In this document: piece after piece, positions 46,109 through 58,660 of the stretch
Layout: each line of letters opens with the position of its first letter
How positions within the stretch are numbered: position 1 is the stretch's first letter
From: Chaetorhynchus papuensis
Taxonomy: Eukaryota; Chordata; Aves; Passeriformes; Rhipiduridae
Length of the DNA: 64,000 nucleotides
NCBI GenBank assembly: GCA_013396525.1
Contig: VWYX01000277.1
Span: 315,126-379,125 of the forward strand
Reading direction: 5' to 3'
Translations under genes and position numbers: made by a program
The notes under the pieces: model-generated
The model's database searches: none
What the model was told of the DNA's origin: nothing
What the model saw: the letters and a program-made list of their open reading frames with translations, nothing else

Positions 46109-48573
46109 GAAGCTTAAGATTCCTTCCCTTTACTCTCTAATTCTGTCACTGCCTGATGCAGATTGAATGTAAATTATTAAAAAGAAATGTTATTTAGATA
46201 AAGTGTCTCCAGAGCACCTCTCAATCATTTTGGTCTCGATTATGCCACTTCAGAAGTGGGTTTATAACTCATTCCCATATGTGCACGTATGGGAACAAAC
46301 AGCAAGTTCCACTCTAATTCTGTATCTCACATGACAGGTATATTCAAACCATGATGAAATGGGAATTAAAAATCCACATCCAGGTCCCACACTGTGACAC
46401 AGTTCATTTGCCATCACTGCCATCCCTGCCCCAGCTGATGACTAAATTCACTATATGTCTCCCTGTTTAGCCTGCAAATTCCTTTGAGCTACCTTTATGA
46501 GAGTATAACATATAACCAGAAGCCAAAATTTAGGTTCAATTCCAGATTAATCCCAGAAATAAACCTCTGTCTAATATGTGAAATATTTTTTTAGGCTCTG
46601 CAGATTGTATTGACCAGCTCACTGTTAACTAGTATCTTCTATCACCTGATAATTTGTCACTAGTTTAGTGAGTACTTCTTTGTCTCTTGTGCTCTGGACT
46701 ATCTACCCTTGCAAACCAATAATTAACTGTTGTGGGTCTTCCTGGGGTGAGGAGGAACTTACATTACAATTACAATTTTAAATTAATTTAAAATTAATTA
46801 CAACGAAATAGTGGGTTTTGCCATAAAGTTACTAAGCAGAGCTTTGGCAGAGTGAATAATGCATGAGGTGATTTCCTTCCAGGAAGGTTACAAACAAATA
46901 TTTCTACTAGTTGGACATTTGGACTTGACCAGAAAGTGAGGTATTGTTTTGGTGATACCGAAAGCAGTTAGGGAACAATTATGAGATTCTCTCGTATTCT
47001 AAGACTCTGGAGAAATGTCATTATCCAATTTTTAAAAATAAATTAAATAAATAATGAGAAAACATAAAACTAATACAGTTTTAGATGCATGGGTAAGTTA
47101 ACACATTAATTTAAAAGACGCAATGTAAAATGTCAGTAAGTTTTATTTTGCAAGAAAAATCCTGCAGTGGTTTCTGTAAATCCAGGGGATACAAAATAAT
47201 TTTAAGTGTTTTTGATTAAATATTTTAACTTATTATTTATAAATAAAGCTATAGTGCTTACTAGTTTTCTCTTTAATAAAAGTCAAATTCTGGTATCTCT
47301 AAAAGGTGATGGAAGATGTAGCTGGGCTTATTAAAGATGAATAAAGCTCTATAATGTTTTTTTTTCATTGCACTAGATTTTTTTTAAACAAAATCTCTTA
47401 TCTCAGAAAGCCATCAAGTTCTCACAAGGAACATAAATCACAGCAGAATAGGCAGCCTCTTGCTTCATTCACTGAGCTCCATATGCTTATCTACCTCGTG
47501 TTTCTGCATCCCAGGCTCCTAAAATGCTTCAGTCAACATTCCTTCTGAATTGTGATACGTCATGTTAATCAGCCTCTACAGTGTCCCAAAAATGTATGTA
47601 AATTAGACTTTTGATGAAGCAGAATATTTTGACAGGATTTTTTGCATAAATCACACACACAAGCATGCTCACACACAGAACCTTTTTAGAGAAGAGGACA
47701 TTTTTGGACCTCATTTTTGCTAGAGTACATAGCGACCAGCATGCTGGTGTTGCTTGTGAGCAGGAATACGTATGTGGCAGTATGCCAGGTCCCATAGCAA
47801 GAAGCAAATCAAGTTTAAGCCCACTCTTGGCAAGAAAAAATGTGCCAAGGAGAAAGAAACATAACAGTTTCCTCTTCCTTTATCCTCCTTTTCCCCCACT
47901 CCCTTTCTGGCACTTTGTTTGTTCTCTGGGTTGTTTGTTGCCAGTGGTAATATCAGAATTTTTAGTGTTTTCATGCAAGAACATTGTCATGTAATGGTAG
48001 ATTAATGTTTTAAATTAATATCTTCTTCCAGAATAATCAAAACTCAAAAGTCAAAGTAATTTATTTGAATTTAAACCAATTTAAATAAAATTTAATATAA
48101 TTTTCTGACTTTCACCTTGCTTATAAATTACCTAGGTTCACTGAATGTATAGAAAACCATATTGAGGCTTGTTCAGATGAGTCTTTTAAGTATTATCTCT
48201 GTCTGGCTGCAAATGTCTCAATTTTTATTCTCTTCCGACTTCCTTTGCTATAGTTTTGTGTTCCACCTTGTCCTTCAGGTCTGTATTCAGACTGCTTACA
48301 AGTCTGGATGCATCTGTCTCATCTGTCCCTCTCACTGAAGGGTCGAGGCTGAGCGAGCAAAACGAGAGAGATGCAGGCAGTGCTTTCTGTCTCCTTTGGG
48401 CAGCCCTCCGTCTGTAGCTGTGTAGGCAAGGACCTTCAGCTGCCACTTACTCGTACAGCCCTGATTGACATGTGCTGAGGTGCCCCCACGAATCCACTCC
48501 ACCTTCTACATCTTAGTCCAAATTGGAGGCAAAACTATTTCTGTGACTCAATTTTTGCATAGAGTACTTTTTG
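46109..48573. other. Unique AT-rich DNA
   Basis: No gene seen. A 22-bp perfect palindrome lies at 46774-46795. A second minus-strand GTAAGT (complement of 48445-48450) follows a short open stretch, too weak to call. Confidence 0.4.
46774..46795. repeat. Perfect 22-bp AT palindrome
   Basis: AATTTTAAATT followed by AATTTAAAATT is its own reverse complement. All A/T, so a chance origin is plausible in this AT-rich stretch. Confidence 0.85.
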
Positions 48574-48731
48574 ACATAGAAGCATAGAATATAGAATCAG
48601 AGGATGGTGCGGCTTAGAAAGAACCACAAAAATTACCTAGGTCTGACTTGCTTCCATGGGCAGGGTTGACACCCCTTAGGTCAGATTGCTCAGGGCCCCA
48701 TCCAACCTGGTCTTGAACCATTCCAGGGATA
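48574..48731 (-). mobile_element. CR1 LINE, 3' end with tail (minus strand)
   Basis: ATAGAAGCATAGAATATAGA tail, then GGATGGTGCGGCTTAGAAAG, TCCATGGGCAGGGTTGACAC, GATTGCTCAGGGCCCCATCC, and AACCTGGTCTTGAACCATTC. 5'-truncated near 48731. Confidence 0.93.
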
Positions 48732-49048
48732 GGGTGTGTATCTCACCACAAAGTGGCAAACGCCTGGAAAACTGTCAGACTTCACCAAGAAAGTACGGGA
48801 CCATGTCTACTTACCCTTCCCAGGGATGCTGCAGTCTAATAACCTTGTTGCTCCAGTTTCATCACAGAGCTTTCTCCTTCCTAAAAGCTACTGTGCTTTC
48901 ATGAGGCTTTTATGGGCTACCTCTTTGGCAAGTTTTGCAGAGCTTCGGCTTAAAAAACCTCCTCTGATATTAAAGAGCGCACGTTTTATGCGTCCTGTAT
49001 CTGCAATGGTAGTGCACCATTTGTCATATATATTGTGCACCAACTAAA
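48732..49048. other. Unique spacer between two CR1 copies
   Basis: Two overlapping plus-strand frames (48686-49047) are without motifs; the first begins inside the CR1. No repeat recognised. Confidence 0.4.
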
Positions 49049-49160
49049 AGAATCACAGAATATGCTGAGATGGAGGGGACCCACAAGGATCCAACCCGAG
49101 TCCAACTCTTAGCCCTGCACAGGACGTCCCCAAGAGTCACACCATGTACCTGAGAGCAAG
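49049..49160 (-). mobile_element. CR1 LINE, 3' fragment (minus strand), different subfamily
   Basis: AGAATCACAGAATATGCTGA, GGGGACCCACAAGGATCCAA, CCGAGTCCAACTCTTAGCCC, TGCACAGGACGTCCCCAAGA and CACACCATGTACCTGAGAGC are typical of CR1 copies with the 'gggacccacaaggatcatcgagtcc' wording. Confidence 0.93.
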
Positions 49161-50872
49161 ATGATTTAACGCTATTTTCTATTACAGACACCGCAAAAGA
49201 GTGTAGGTACAACACTTTGTGTGTGAGGGAATACACACAAAACCAAATATTTGCAATCACATATACAGTTCATGTTTCACAAAACACACATGACTCACAG
49301 AGAGAGGTCAGTGATTTGTCATCTAGGGAAAATCCAACACAGCTTGGAGTATCAGGTTAAAGCATCCCATAGCTGCTAAGACATACAGGTTGACTGCTGC
49401 CTTTTTAAAGAGGTAGAAGAGCTTATAAGTATGTGCAATTTTATGGCTAAATATAAACAGAAGAATGCTTCAATAATCATAAATACAGCTGTAGAGCCAA
49501 ATTCTCCTAATGATGCAATAGCAATATATATAGATACACATATATATTCTATTTCACAGTTTGAAGTTCTTAATTCCCAACACCCAAGTCTTAGTTTCCT
49601 GCCAATTTTATAATTTTTCCTGTTGTCAATTGCCTTCTAAAGTAAGTTTGAATGAGATGGAATTAAGTTTAAATTTTAAAAAATTAGAAACAGGTGCTGT
49701 GCCTATACCTGCTGCCATATCCCTTTCTTTGTGCCTTGTATCACTGTTTTCTGGAGCAAGCATTTTGATCCTGTCTCTTGCTGCTAATTTTGCACTGTCT
49801 GCTGGTGGAAGCTGGGGGAGGGGACAAAGTTGATGGATATTAGAACAGTGAGAGGGTTGAAGATGTCCAAAAACAGGGAAGCTTTGCAAACTGAGTAGAA
49901 ATAGGGTAGTATTACTCTTTGCAAGCTGAGTAGAAATGAAATAGTGAGAGCTTTAATAGCAGCCACACAATCACTGGCTTAAATGTGTTTTGGTTTTGGG
50001 TGCTTTTAATGGCAATAATTAGGTAATCAATATTGTTTCAGAATGGAAAAATATCCTGCTTAACAACAGAATAACATTGATTAGCTAAGCTAGTACCATT
50101 TTAAGGAACATTAAGTAATCAAGACTGTTTCCATGATGACATCCCAAAGTGAGAGAAAATCAGGCAACTCCAGTATTGGATGAAACTGGGACTGCATTTG
50201 CACTGTTGCTGAGGAGACAACGGCTGCTGCATTTGCCTGTGCAGTCATTGTAGTACAAATGACTGAGGGAGGCACTGGGATCATTTCAGTGATCACTTGG
50301 ACCTCATCCCAGATATAAACTAGATGTTTTCTGAAGGTATGGATTTCACTCCACTCTTTTCGTTACCCTTTATACACTTGTTAATTCAAACTGATATGTT
50401 TAATTTGAATATCAAAAACAATTAATGATTATATATAACTAGCGTTTTGAAATTTACTGAGAGGTCTTGGGAGCTTTTCATGAGATGCCACTCTTAAAAG
50501 ATCTACTTTACATCAGAGCAAAATTAATGGTGGAGTGGGAGATTTTACAAAGAAACCTTGTCTGCTGGTGGCACAAGTAGGAGCAGGGCCCACAAGTCCT
50601 GGGTACTAATGTGCGGCTATATCTACTCAGGCATCCTGAACACTTTAAATTAAGTATCCAGATTAATCCAGAATTACCTAAACTTTCATATATACAGTTA
50701 CAGCTGCAGCTTTTGAAGCACTGCAAAGAAAGTCGTATGTGGATACCCAGATTTAGTCATTCTGGTAAGGATTCACTAAGAGCAATATTTCTCAGAGATA
50801 TGATGCTAATTCCTTTTTTGTGTGATGTTGCAGGAAATGACACTGCACTGCTTTTGCTAAACCTGGGGGTGG
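49161..50872. other. Unique DNA with a short direct duplication
   Basis: No gene seen. A 21-base phrase (CTTTGCAAACTGAGTAGAAAT, one base different in the second copy) occurs at 49882-49902 and 49917-49937. Confidence 0.45.
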
Positions 50873-51028
50873 CACAAAGAGCAAGGCCAGACTGAACAGG
50901 GCTCTGAGCAACCTGATATGGCTGAAGATGTCCCAGGTCATTGCAGGGGCATTGGACTACATGACCTTTAAATGTCCCTTCCAGTCCAAACTCTCCTATG
51001 ATTCTACGATTCTATAATTCTATGATTT
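50873..51028 (+). mobile_element. CR1 LINE, 3' end with long tail
   Basis: GGGCTCTGAGCAACCTGATA near 50899, GGCATTGGACTACATGACCT near 50948 and TGTCCCTTCCAGTCCAAACT. Then four tail units (ATGATTCTACGATTCTATAATTCTATGATT) close the copy. The tail is the best preserved in the window. Confidence 0.95.
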
Positions 51029-53410
51029 GACCTATAAATGGCTTTGAATGAGTGGAAGACAGTGAGCATTTGGTAAAGTGTATAAAATCTTCAAGGACAG
51101 ATCCAGGGTGTCAAAAACTAACAACGGGGCTCAGAAATAACAAGAAAATGTAGGTGGTGAGCTGGTGGTGGTTGAGAATTCTTGAATCTACTTGAAACCA
51201 AGTGAGTATGCCATTAAGCTCTTTTCTAGGCATCAGAACAGTCAACATCCCTTCTCCCAAGAGTTAGCTGATCAGACACTCTGTTTCATGATACATGAGC
51301 ATGTCCTTAAAGCATTCACTCCTGGAGGCAGGTCATTGCATATGATTCACAAGTTTCAATAGGGAAAATCTCATGCAGCATTCAGAGCATTGAAGGCAAG
51401 CTTGAAAATATGATCCTTTATATTATGAAAATTCAAAACCAAAAAATAAACTATCAGTTTCAAAATCTTCTTCTTCAAAAGTGACAGCCAATCAAAAAAC
51501 AGAGTCTTTTCATTCAGAATTGGTTTTGTGATAATTGGGGCAAAATAGTGTACAAACTTTTTAATGTTCAGGTTTAACCTCAACATAATTAAAGCATAAA
51601 TGTTGGACAAGTGAGAATTCTTACTAGTCTTGAGGGTATTAGGAAAGCTGTTGCCCCACAGCTAAGTTTGAAAACCATTTTCTATAGAGAGGATCAGACT
51701 GTACTTTCATAGCAGCCAAATTTAGTCAAGAGGTGCGACACAGCTTTTATACGTTAGGGCTTTGGATTAGTCTATGAAGTGAAATATACCATTATTGCAT
51801 TACAACCTGGAGAGAACTGAAAGGGACAAGCGCTGCTCAGATGGAGCAGAAGCAATCTCTGTCTCAGTTTCCACTCTGATGCAGATGATTTTCACAATGG
51901 TTTGTTTTCTGTCATATGCCATGCTTGTTGTATATAATTAAGTGTGAGGCCATCTTTCCACCTGATATCTTCTCAGTCAACTGGTGTTTTGTGTGGGCTG
52001 ATGGTGTGTATAACTTCACATTCACAAAGGTGGTAATCTATGCAGATGATTACAGGAAGTGATTCAGGAGGATGGATCTGACTGGTAGGATAACATGTAA
52101 GATGTTTTGGCATGTACATGTTCTCACACTATGTCTTCATAGTATTTTATCTGAAGCCAATGTACTATATCCAGTACTCAAAAGGATATGGCTTGGTCTT
52201 ACCCACCAGAGTTCTTCTGACAGGTGCTATATTCATCTTCCTTCTTTTGTAGATCAGGAAACAGGAATTTACTGAAAAAGGATTTCTAATCTGTAGTTCT
52301 GCACTGGTGGATTCATTTGCCAGAAGACTAAAAGCAAAATAAGAGCTGGAATAAACTTTACTTTTTACTGACATGCAAATTTAGTTTATTTTGAGTAAGT
52401 CCCAGAAAACAAACCTTATTATCCAAGTAGAAATGTTCAATACACTCTTTCTGGCATGGTCTGGTAGACTTGAGACTGTTAAATACTCTGGTAAATTAGA
52501 TAAAGTTGCACGAATTCAAATAGAATATTTCCATTTTTTTTAATATATGTAATTTATTGCATGGCTGGTTATACCAAACTGTCTTAGTACGCCTATCACT
52601 GGATCTTGTAAAATTCTCAGAGTCAGTGATTTGTGAATGCTACACTTATCCTCAGAATGACTTTACTTTGATCACACAAATTCTGCAACAATCATAAGGG
52701 CAACAGACAGGAAAAATATCCTTGTTCAGGAGAGGCAAACCTAGCTGGATAATTTGTGTGTTCATGATGGATGGGCACATGGATAATGTGTGTTCATGAC
52801 AAGACAGACCGTGTGCATGCTGACGAAAATAAAAAGGACAAAATAGGGATCTGTGTTTAAAAGATTCTCTGGTAAATAATGAAAGGGACGCTTCTAGGAG
52901 CCTTTGTGGAACCAGAAGTCTACAAATTGCCTCCACTCATTGCAGAAATACATACCCGTGATGGAGACATTGATTTTCCAAGTACAGGGTGCTGTTAACG
53001 GTAACAGTCTCCATATTTCTAGATGCAAAGTCAGCAATAATTTGTGTTGAATTAGAACTGAATAAGCAATTGTAATTGATTTTAATGAAGATGAACATCC
53101 ATCATCTACGGCAATTTTGGCCTTGTTAATTTTTTTAACTTTGTTTCTATTCTGATTGCATCTCTTTTACAACTGACATTTTAAAATTTATTTACCTTCT
53201 AGACTGAAGATTTTTCTGTTGTCTGAGTTCTGTTTCTCTTATTGGTGCATATGACACATGATGACTCTCTCTTGTGGTCTGTATGATAAGTTAACTGGAT
53301 TGATCTCATCACTTTTCACACAATTTTGCATATTTTCCAGTCCTTCAGTGATTGTGTGGTTTTTCTCTTAATCCTTTCCAAGGGTAGAGTACTTTCTTTT
53401 CCTTCCATCT
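51029..53410. other. Unique DNA with a short direct duplication
   Basis: No gene seen. TGGATAAT(TT)GTGTGTTCATGA occurs at 52746-52767 and, two bases shorter, at 52780-52799. Confidence 0.45.
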
Positions 53411-53768
53411 AGAGGCCTGTAGTCAGTGGTGCTCCCCAGGGATCACTAGCAGGTCCATTATTATTAAACTAGTTCAGTGGTGTCCAGCAACAGATCAAGG
53501 AGTAATAGTCAAAAATTAAAATACAAGAAGTTCCACTTCAACATGAGGAAGAACTTCCTTACATTAAGGGGAGCAGAGCACAGAGAAAGGTCACTCAGGA
53601 AGGTCATGGATTCTTCCTCTCTGGAGAGATTCAAAACCCATCTGGACAAGTTCCTGCGTAATCTGCTCTAGGTGACCCTGCCTGGGCAGGGAAGTTGGAC
53701 TGGATGATTTCCAGAGGTCCCTTCCAACCCTAACAATCCTGTGATTCTGTGATGATTCCGTGATTCTG
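53411..53768 (+). mobile_element. Internally deleted CR1 LINE with RT fragment
   Basis: The 5' part (53411-53465) keeps reverse-transcriptase wording. AGTGGTGCTCCCCAGGGATC encodes SGAPQGS, the conserved CR1 RT motif B. The sequence then jumps to the 3' region: AAAATACAAGAAGTTCCACT, CAACATGAGGAAGAACTTCC, TTCAAAACCCATCTGGACAA. A CTGCTCTAGGTGACCCTGC block follows. It closes with GATGATTTCCAGAGGTCCCT and a GTGATTCTGTGATGATTCCG tail. At least 1 kb between RT motif B and the 3' end of an intact element is missing. The 64-codon frame is repeat-derived. Confidence 0.93.
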
Positions 53769-56700
53769 AATTAGTATTCTTACCATATGGAGAGCAGAAC
53801 TGTGGTCAGAATTACAGTAGGAGTTATAACTTTGACAAACATATGTTCTGTTGTGGTTTTTTTTTATCCTGAAGAATATTTCCATGTTTATAATCCTAGT
53901 ATTATGTTAACCCTTTTGATTGCAAAGTCGTACTGAGAAGCTACCCTCAGTTTATCACACTTTGTCATCTGAAGACCATTTCAGAATCACAGCTTTCAAA
54001 ACAGAATCTGCCACTGAACTACCATGGCCTATGTTATTGCCACTGGTTTGTGGTTTAAGATTTGTAACACATATGGTTTGTTTAAAGCCTATAGGGATGA
54101 CCTTTCCTCCTCCTTTATTTACTGCTCCCTAGGCATTTGGTCATCACCAAAATCTATATCTTTTTTACCTGTGGTTTTGTTTGGTATTTATCTATCCCTA
54201 AGCAATCAATAAAAAGATTAAGACATACAGAGCCAAAAATAACTAAAAAAGTCAGTAAATTTCTACTTGAAATGCAGCTGGTTGGCACTGATTCAGATGT
54301 AGCATTGTGTTCTGAATCTTATTATAATCTATTATTATTTAACTACTTCTTAATTCATTTATTATGTGAATGTTAAATTGTTCAAGTTTTATCAGTCAAG
54401 ATGTCATGGTTTCAAGTACATTACAGTAATCTGTTGCAGAAACATCATTATTTTCATCACACAAAGTTGTAAACAGCAAAATGTTGCCAATATACTTAAA
54501 TTTTCTACAAATATAGAATAATATCAACATTGCTTCATTCTTTTATTTCTTATTAGTTCAGTTTTATATTAGCCATTCTATGATTTGGTCTGGGATGCTG
54601 TTGTATCTACAGATCTACAGCTTTCCATACAAAATAAAAAATAAATAGTTTCTTACATATCTTTAAAGCATGGCTGTATTCTGGAACATCTCCGGATCTC
54701 CAGAATATATTGGAAAGTGAGCATTTGTGATCCACAGAAATTTTGGCCATATGATTTAAGGTCTGAGTATTACCTGAATCTGCTTATCTTAGAATTCTCA
54801 TTTTTAGTAACTGTTGCTAAATATTGCTATTAGTCATGGTTGTAGTCAGTAGTTCTTCTCTCACTTTACATTTTATGACTGCATTATTAACTCGCCTTGC
54901 CTGTATATAAATACTTACTGAAAAAATATCTGTCCTGCTTTATTGTTAGAAATGATTCTATTTCATTCTCCTAGAAATTTATCAATGTGGTTTGTTATGT
55001 GAGTGATCTGGAAGGAACTTGTGTTTTAAACTTTGAATGAAGTATGTCTGTTTCTTGACAGCCAACATTGTACATTTTGTGGTAACACTAACTACAACAG
55101 AAACAAAGATTTCCTCTCTGATAGCATCAGTTATAACTTCTAAGGAAGATGATTTTTCCTAAGTAGTAAAATATCATCATTACAGTGAGACGGGGAACTG
55201 GCACTAGTCTGTCAATAACTGGATTGGAAAAACAATAAGGATTTTCTCTTAAAAAGCAAATGTTGCTAGTTATTGAGCCACTATTACTACTATTGTTTAA
55301 AAATGAGGAAGTGTTTTCTGACTAGAGGCAGAACTGAAAGTCTACATTTTCTTACTTATTCTGCCAGTTATTTGATGTTGATGTCAAACTCTTTTTTATG
55401 CAGGATCAAACAGAATTCTTATAATGTTTAATTGTCAGAAAAAGCTCTTTAAAATTCAGCATGACTATTTGAAGGTAAGGAATTATTAAAGAAATCAATT
55501 CTTGTTCACATTTTAGTCTGCATGAGAAAGCAGAAAACAAAAAATAAGAAGCAGGAATACATGGGTCCTCTTGTAAATCAGCTGAATCTCAGAGTATAGG
55601 CCAGACTGCTGTAGGCCCTATAGTTATTTATCTTATTCTTCTCATGCTTGGATTATATTTGAATGAATTTCAGGATTTCCATCTCAATTAATGCTGTTTA
55701 GGAAACTTTGCTTGCCCTTTTATTTTACCTTCCTTAGTCCCTTATTTGAACATGTAGAAATCACTGCCGTCACAGGAACTGTTTAGAGTGACAGTAAATG
55801 GTGGGTGGATTTTCTATTTTTTTTTCTATTTTAATAACATTTAATAGCGTTGCAAGACTGATTACTTTCCATTTTTTTTTTAATACTAAGTAAAGATATT
55901 TTTTCAGACTAAATATTTTTATTCCTGAAATCTCTTTCTCTCATCTTATTTTTAGAACATTTGCTTGGAGTCATCTTTAATATCCTGCTCCATTTTTCAT
56001 GGTGGGTGGTGGGGGGGGAGGAAACTTAGTAATTTAAGGTGAAGAGTAGCTCATTATACAATTAAAGATTCAAACTAAATCTTTAAATCCACTCTGGATC
56101 TTTAGAAGTTCACTTTGGATCTGGACAATAAAGATTTACTGATTTTAATTTTAGCCTTTGTGTAAACTCAAGAAAATATTTTAAAATTTGAACACTAAAT
56201 TCTTAAATACTTAAGTATGGATCAAGTGAATAACTAAAAGTTTTTTAATAAAAATATCCAGCATTTTACTGAGATTGACATCTGATATTTCTTCATGTAG
56301 CTTATATAATAATTTCCATTGTAAAAGAATTCTAAAAGTATTCTCCATGAGAAGCAATAATTAATGAGGGTTTACTCCTGCATTTTATTGCACTTATGAT
56401 AATTAGATCCAGCAAATAGTTGAAGCTGAATGGCCCAGCAGCAAAGAGCAGAGGGATATTTCTGGTAAAGGGCACAAACAAGGCAAAGCAGAGACACGGA
56501 GCAGAGGAAGCAAAGGCTCTCACTTGTTGAAGGAATCCTGCTACTGTGTCTTACCTCTCTGTTTATGATCGGAAGGGTTGGGCACGCAGAAAGGCTTTCT
56601 GAGTGAGACCCTATTGACCTAAAATTAGATACCTACAGTAGCCAGGCAAGATCTTCCCATGTAGATTTTCAAAGTTTCTGCACAATCTGTGGCTGTTTCA

Positions 56701-58332
56701 ATAACGCAAGTATTTGCTTGAGACCTGTTTGCTAGATACCTGAAATTGAGGAGAAAGATGTGCCTAAAACTGTTCTGAACCCTATATAAAGATTTCTGTG
56801 ACTTCTATGATCATTTTATCAATGGTACAGAAGAACACTGAGGTTATCCTAAGTAGTAGAGAAACACAATGTACAGAGAAGTCTAACAGTATATCTGGAA
56901 ACATACAGGACCTTCATATTTTCTTTTTGGTTTCTCTCTCTTACATATACGTATCTTCTGCATAATCTTGGCTTCTTTACTGGTATTTTTTTCTTCCTAA
57001 TGATTGGTATACCATGCCTCAGACTAGTGGAAAAAGAAAACTTAGCAATTAAAACTGCTAGTTACTATGAGTTACTTATTTTGACTTTATACCTTGTCCA
57101 AAGAGGGTGATTTGTAAAGAATGGCTATACTATGCCATGGCCTGCAAAAACCAATCAGATACTGGGCCAAATGTAAACAGACTAAACTTTTTTTATGCTT
57201 TTCCTGTTTAATCTGCTATTTGAAAAACTTCAGTGACATCCGCCTCTAGATTAGATAGATGTGTCTTGTTTTTATCTGAATGAGCACTTCCCCACCAACT
57301 TTCCAAGAGCAATTCAGTCAGCCAGGGACTGAAGGGAAAAAACCCTTGTGTATGACTCCAGGTCAGCTTGGGATGGGAAGTTCCTTGGAGGATGGCACTC
57401 AGAAACTCCCATAGGCACGCTGGTGGGGGGGGCAAGCAAAAAGGTTTTAGACTAAAACATGGAATTATTCCAGGACATAACTCCTTTTCTTTCCTCAAGT
57501 CATGTCTCCTCCATACGGATCTACAAATAGTGAAATAAGATACAGTTTCTTTTAAGGCTTGGCATCATCTTTTGTGTGTAAGGCCTTCTGCTCTTATCAT
57601 AAGGTCTCGTGGTCTTACCAAATGACTCCAACAATTCAACCACTGCCTTGACTTTTTATAGACACATTGTTCTTTAGTGTCTCTACTCTTAGTTTTGAAA
57701 CTGCTGATATTGCCTACCTCACAGTCTTCTTTGGAAACATTCCAGAAGTTCACTAAGTCCTGTAAAAAAAGGGGTTACTTTTATCTATTTTAAGCCAGTT
57801 TCCCAAAGTGCCCCGAGTGTTTGCAGTAGTGTGTAGGTGAGGATTCATGGTTCTGCACTCATTTTGTGCAGCACCTTCACAATTTAAAGCTCAGACACAG
57901 TTTCCTCAGCTTTCTACTTCTTAAACTGAGGAAGAAAAAAATAAAAGGAAAGATGAAGACTGAGGAAAAAACTCTTTAGTCCCTTCTCACAGAGCCATGT
58001 TTTTTTGCTCTTTGTCATTTTAGTAGCTTTGCTCCGTACCTTCTTTAATATGTCACTCCTGCTCTGCAGAGATGAACTATGCATGGTAACCAAGGTTTTA
58101 TGCTGTTAATACCTTTCGTTTCTGTTTTCAATGCCCTTCAAATGTGTTGCCTTTTTTAGCTGTTGCTTCACAGGGAGCCATGATACTTTGAAAAGCAGCT
58201 GTATTTTCCTCAGGAACGGTACTTTCACACCTTGAGGAAGGTTATGGTCTGAAAGCAGAGGCTGCCAGATTTCACTCTTATAGCAATAGTCAGTAAAAAC
58301 AGGGTTTATGAAGTTGATGAAAAGTCATCACT
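53769..58332. other. 4.6 kb of unique AT-rich DNA
   Basis: No gene or transposon seen. A G-rich run lies at 56001-56021 (GGTGGGTGGTGGGGGGGGAGG). Frames of up to 96 codons (57208-57498, minus) have no motif. Confidence 0.45.
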
Positions 58333-58660
58333 TTAATACCTAAAGGTGGCCTTCAAGAAGGCTGAATAAGGACTTTTTACAAGGGCGTGCAGTGATGGGA
58401 TAAGAGGGAATGGCTTTAAACTGAAGAAGGGTAGATTTAGATTAGATATTAGGAAGAAATTCTTTGCTTTGAGGGGCGGTGAGATATTGGCATAGGTTGC
58501 CAGAGAAGGTGACTTCTCTATCCCTGGAAGCATTCAAGGCTCGGTTGGATTGGTTTTGAGCAACCTGGGCTAGTGGAAGGTGTCCCTGCCTGTGGTAAGG
58601 GAGTTTGGACTAGATGGTCTTTAAGGTCCCTTCCAACCCAAATCATTCTACTATTCTATG
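58333..58660 (+). mobile_element. CR1 LINE, 3' end with tail
   Basis: GGTGGCCTTCAAGAAGGCTG, GGACTTTTTACAAGGGCGTG, TAGGAAGAAATTCTTTGCTT, and GGCGGTGAGATATTGGCATA. Then GTGTCCCTGCCTGTGGTAAG, ACTAGATGGTCTTTAAGGTC and CCCTTCCAACCCAAATCATT, followed by a CTATTCTATG tail. One of the more complete 3' ends here. Confidence 0.96.

Noticed and set aside
48225..48446. A 73-codon minus-strand frame beginning MAAEGP
   Set aside because: The start is GTG, not ATG. The sequence just upstream reads as a possible donor, and no other evidence of a gene exists.
54574..54590. A CR1 tail unit (CCATTCTATGATTTGG)
   Set aside because: A single octamer-like match with no CR1 3' region beside it; chance is more likely.
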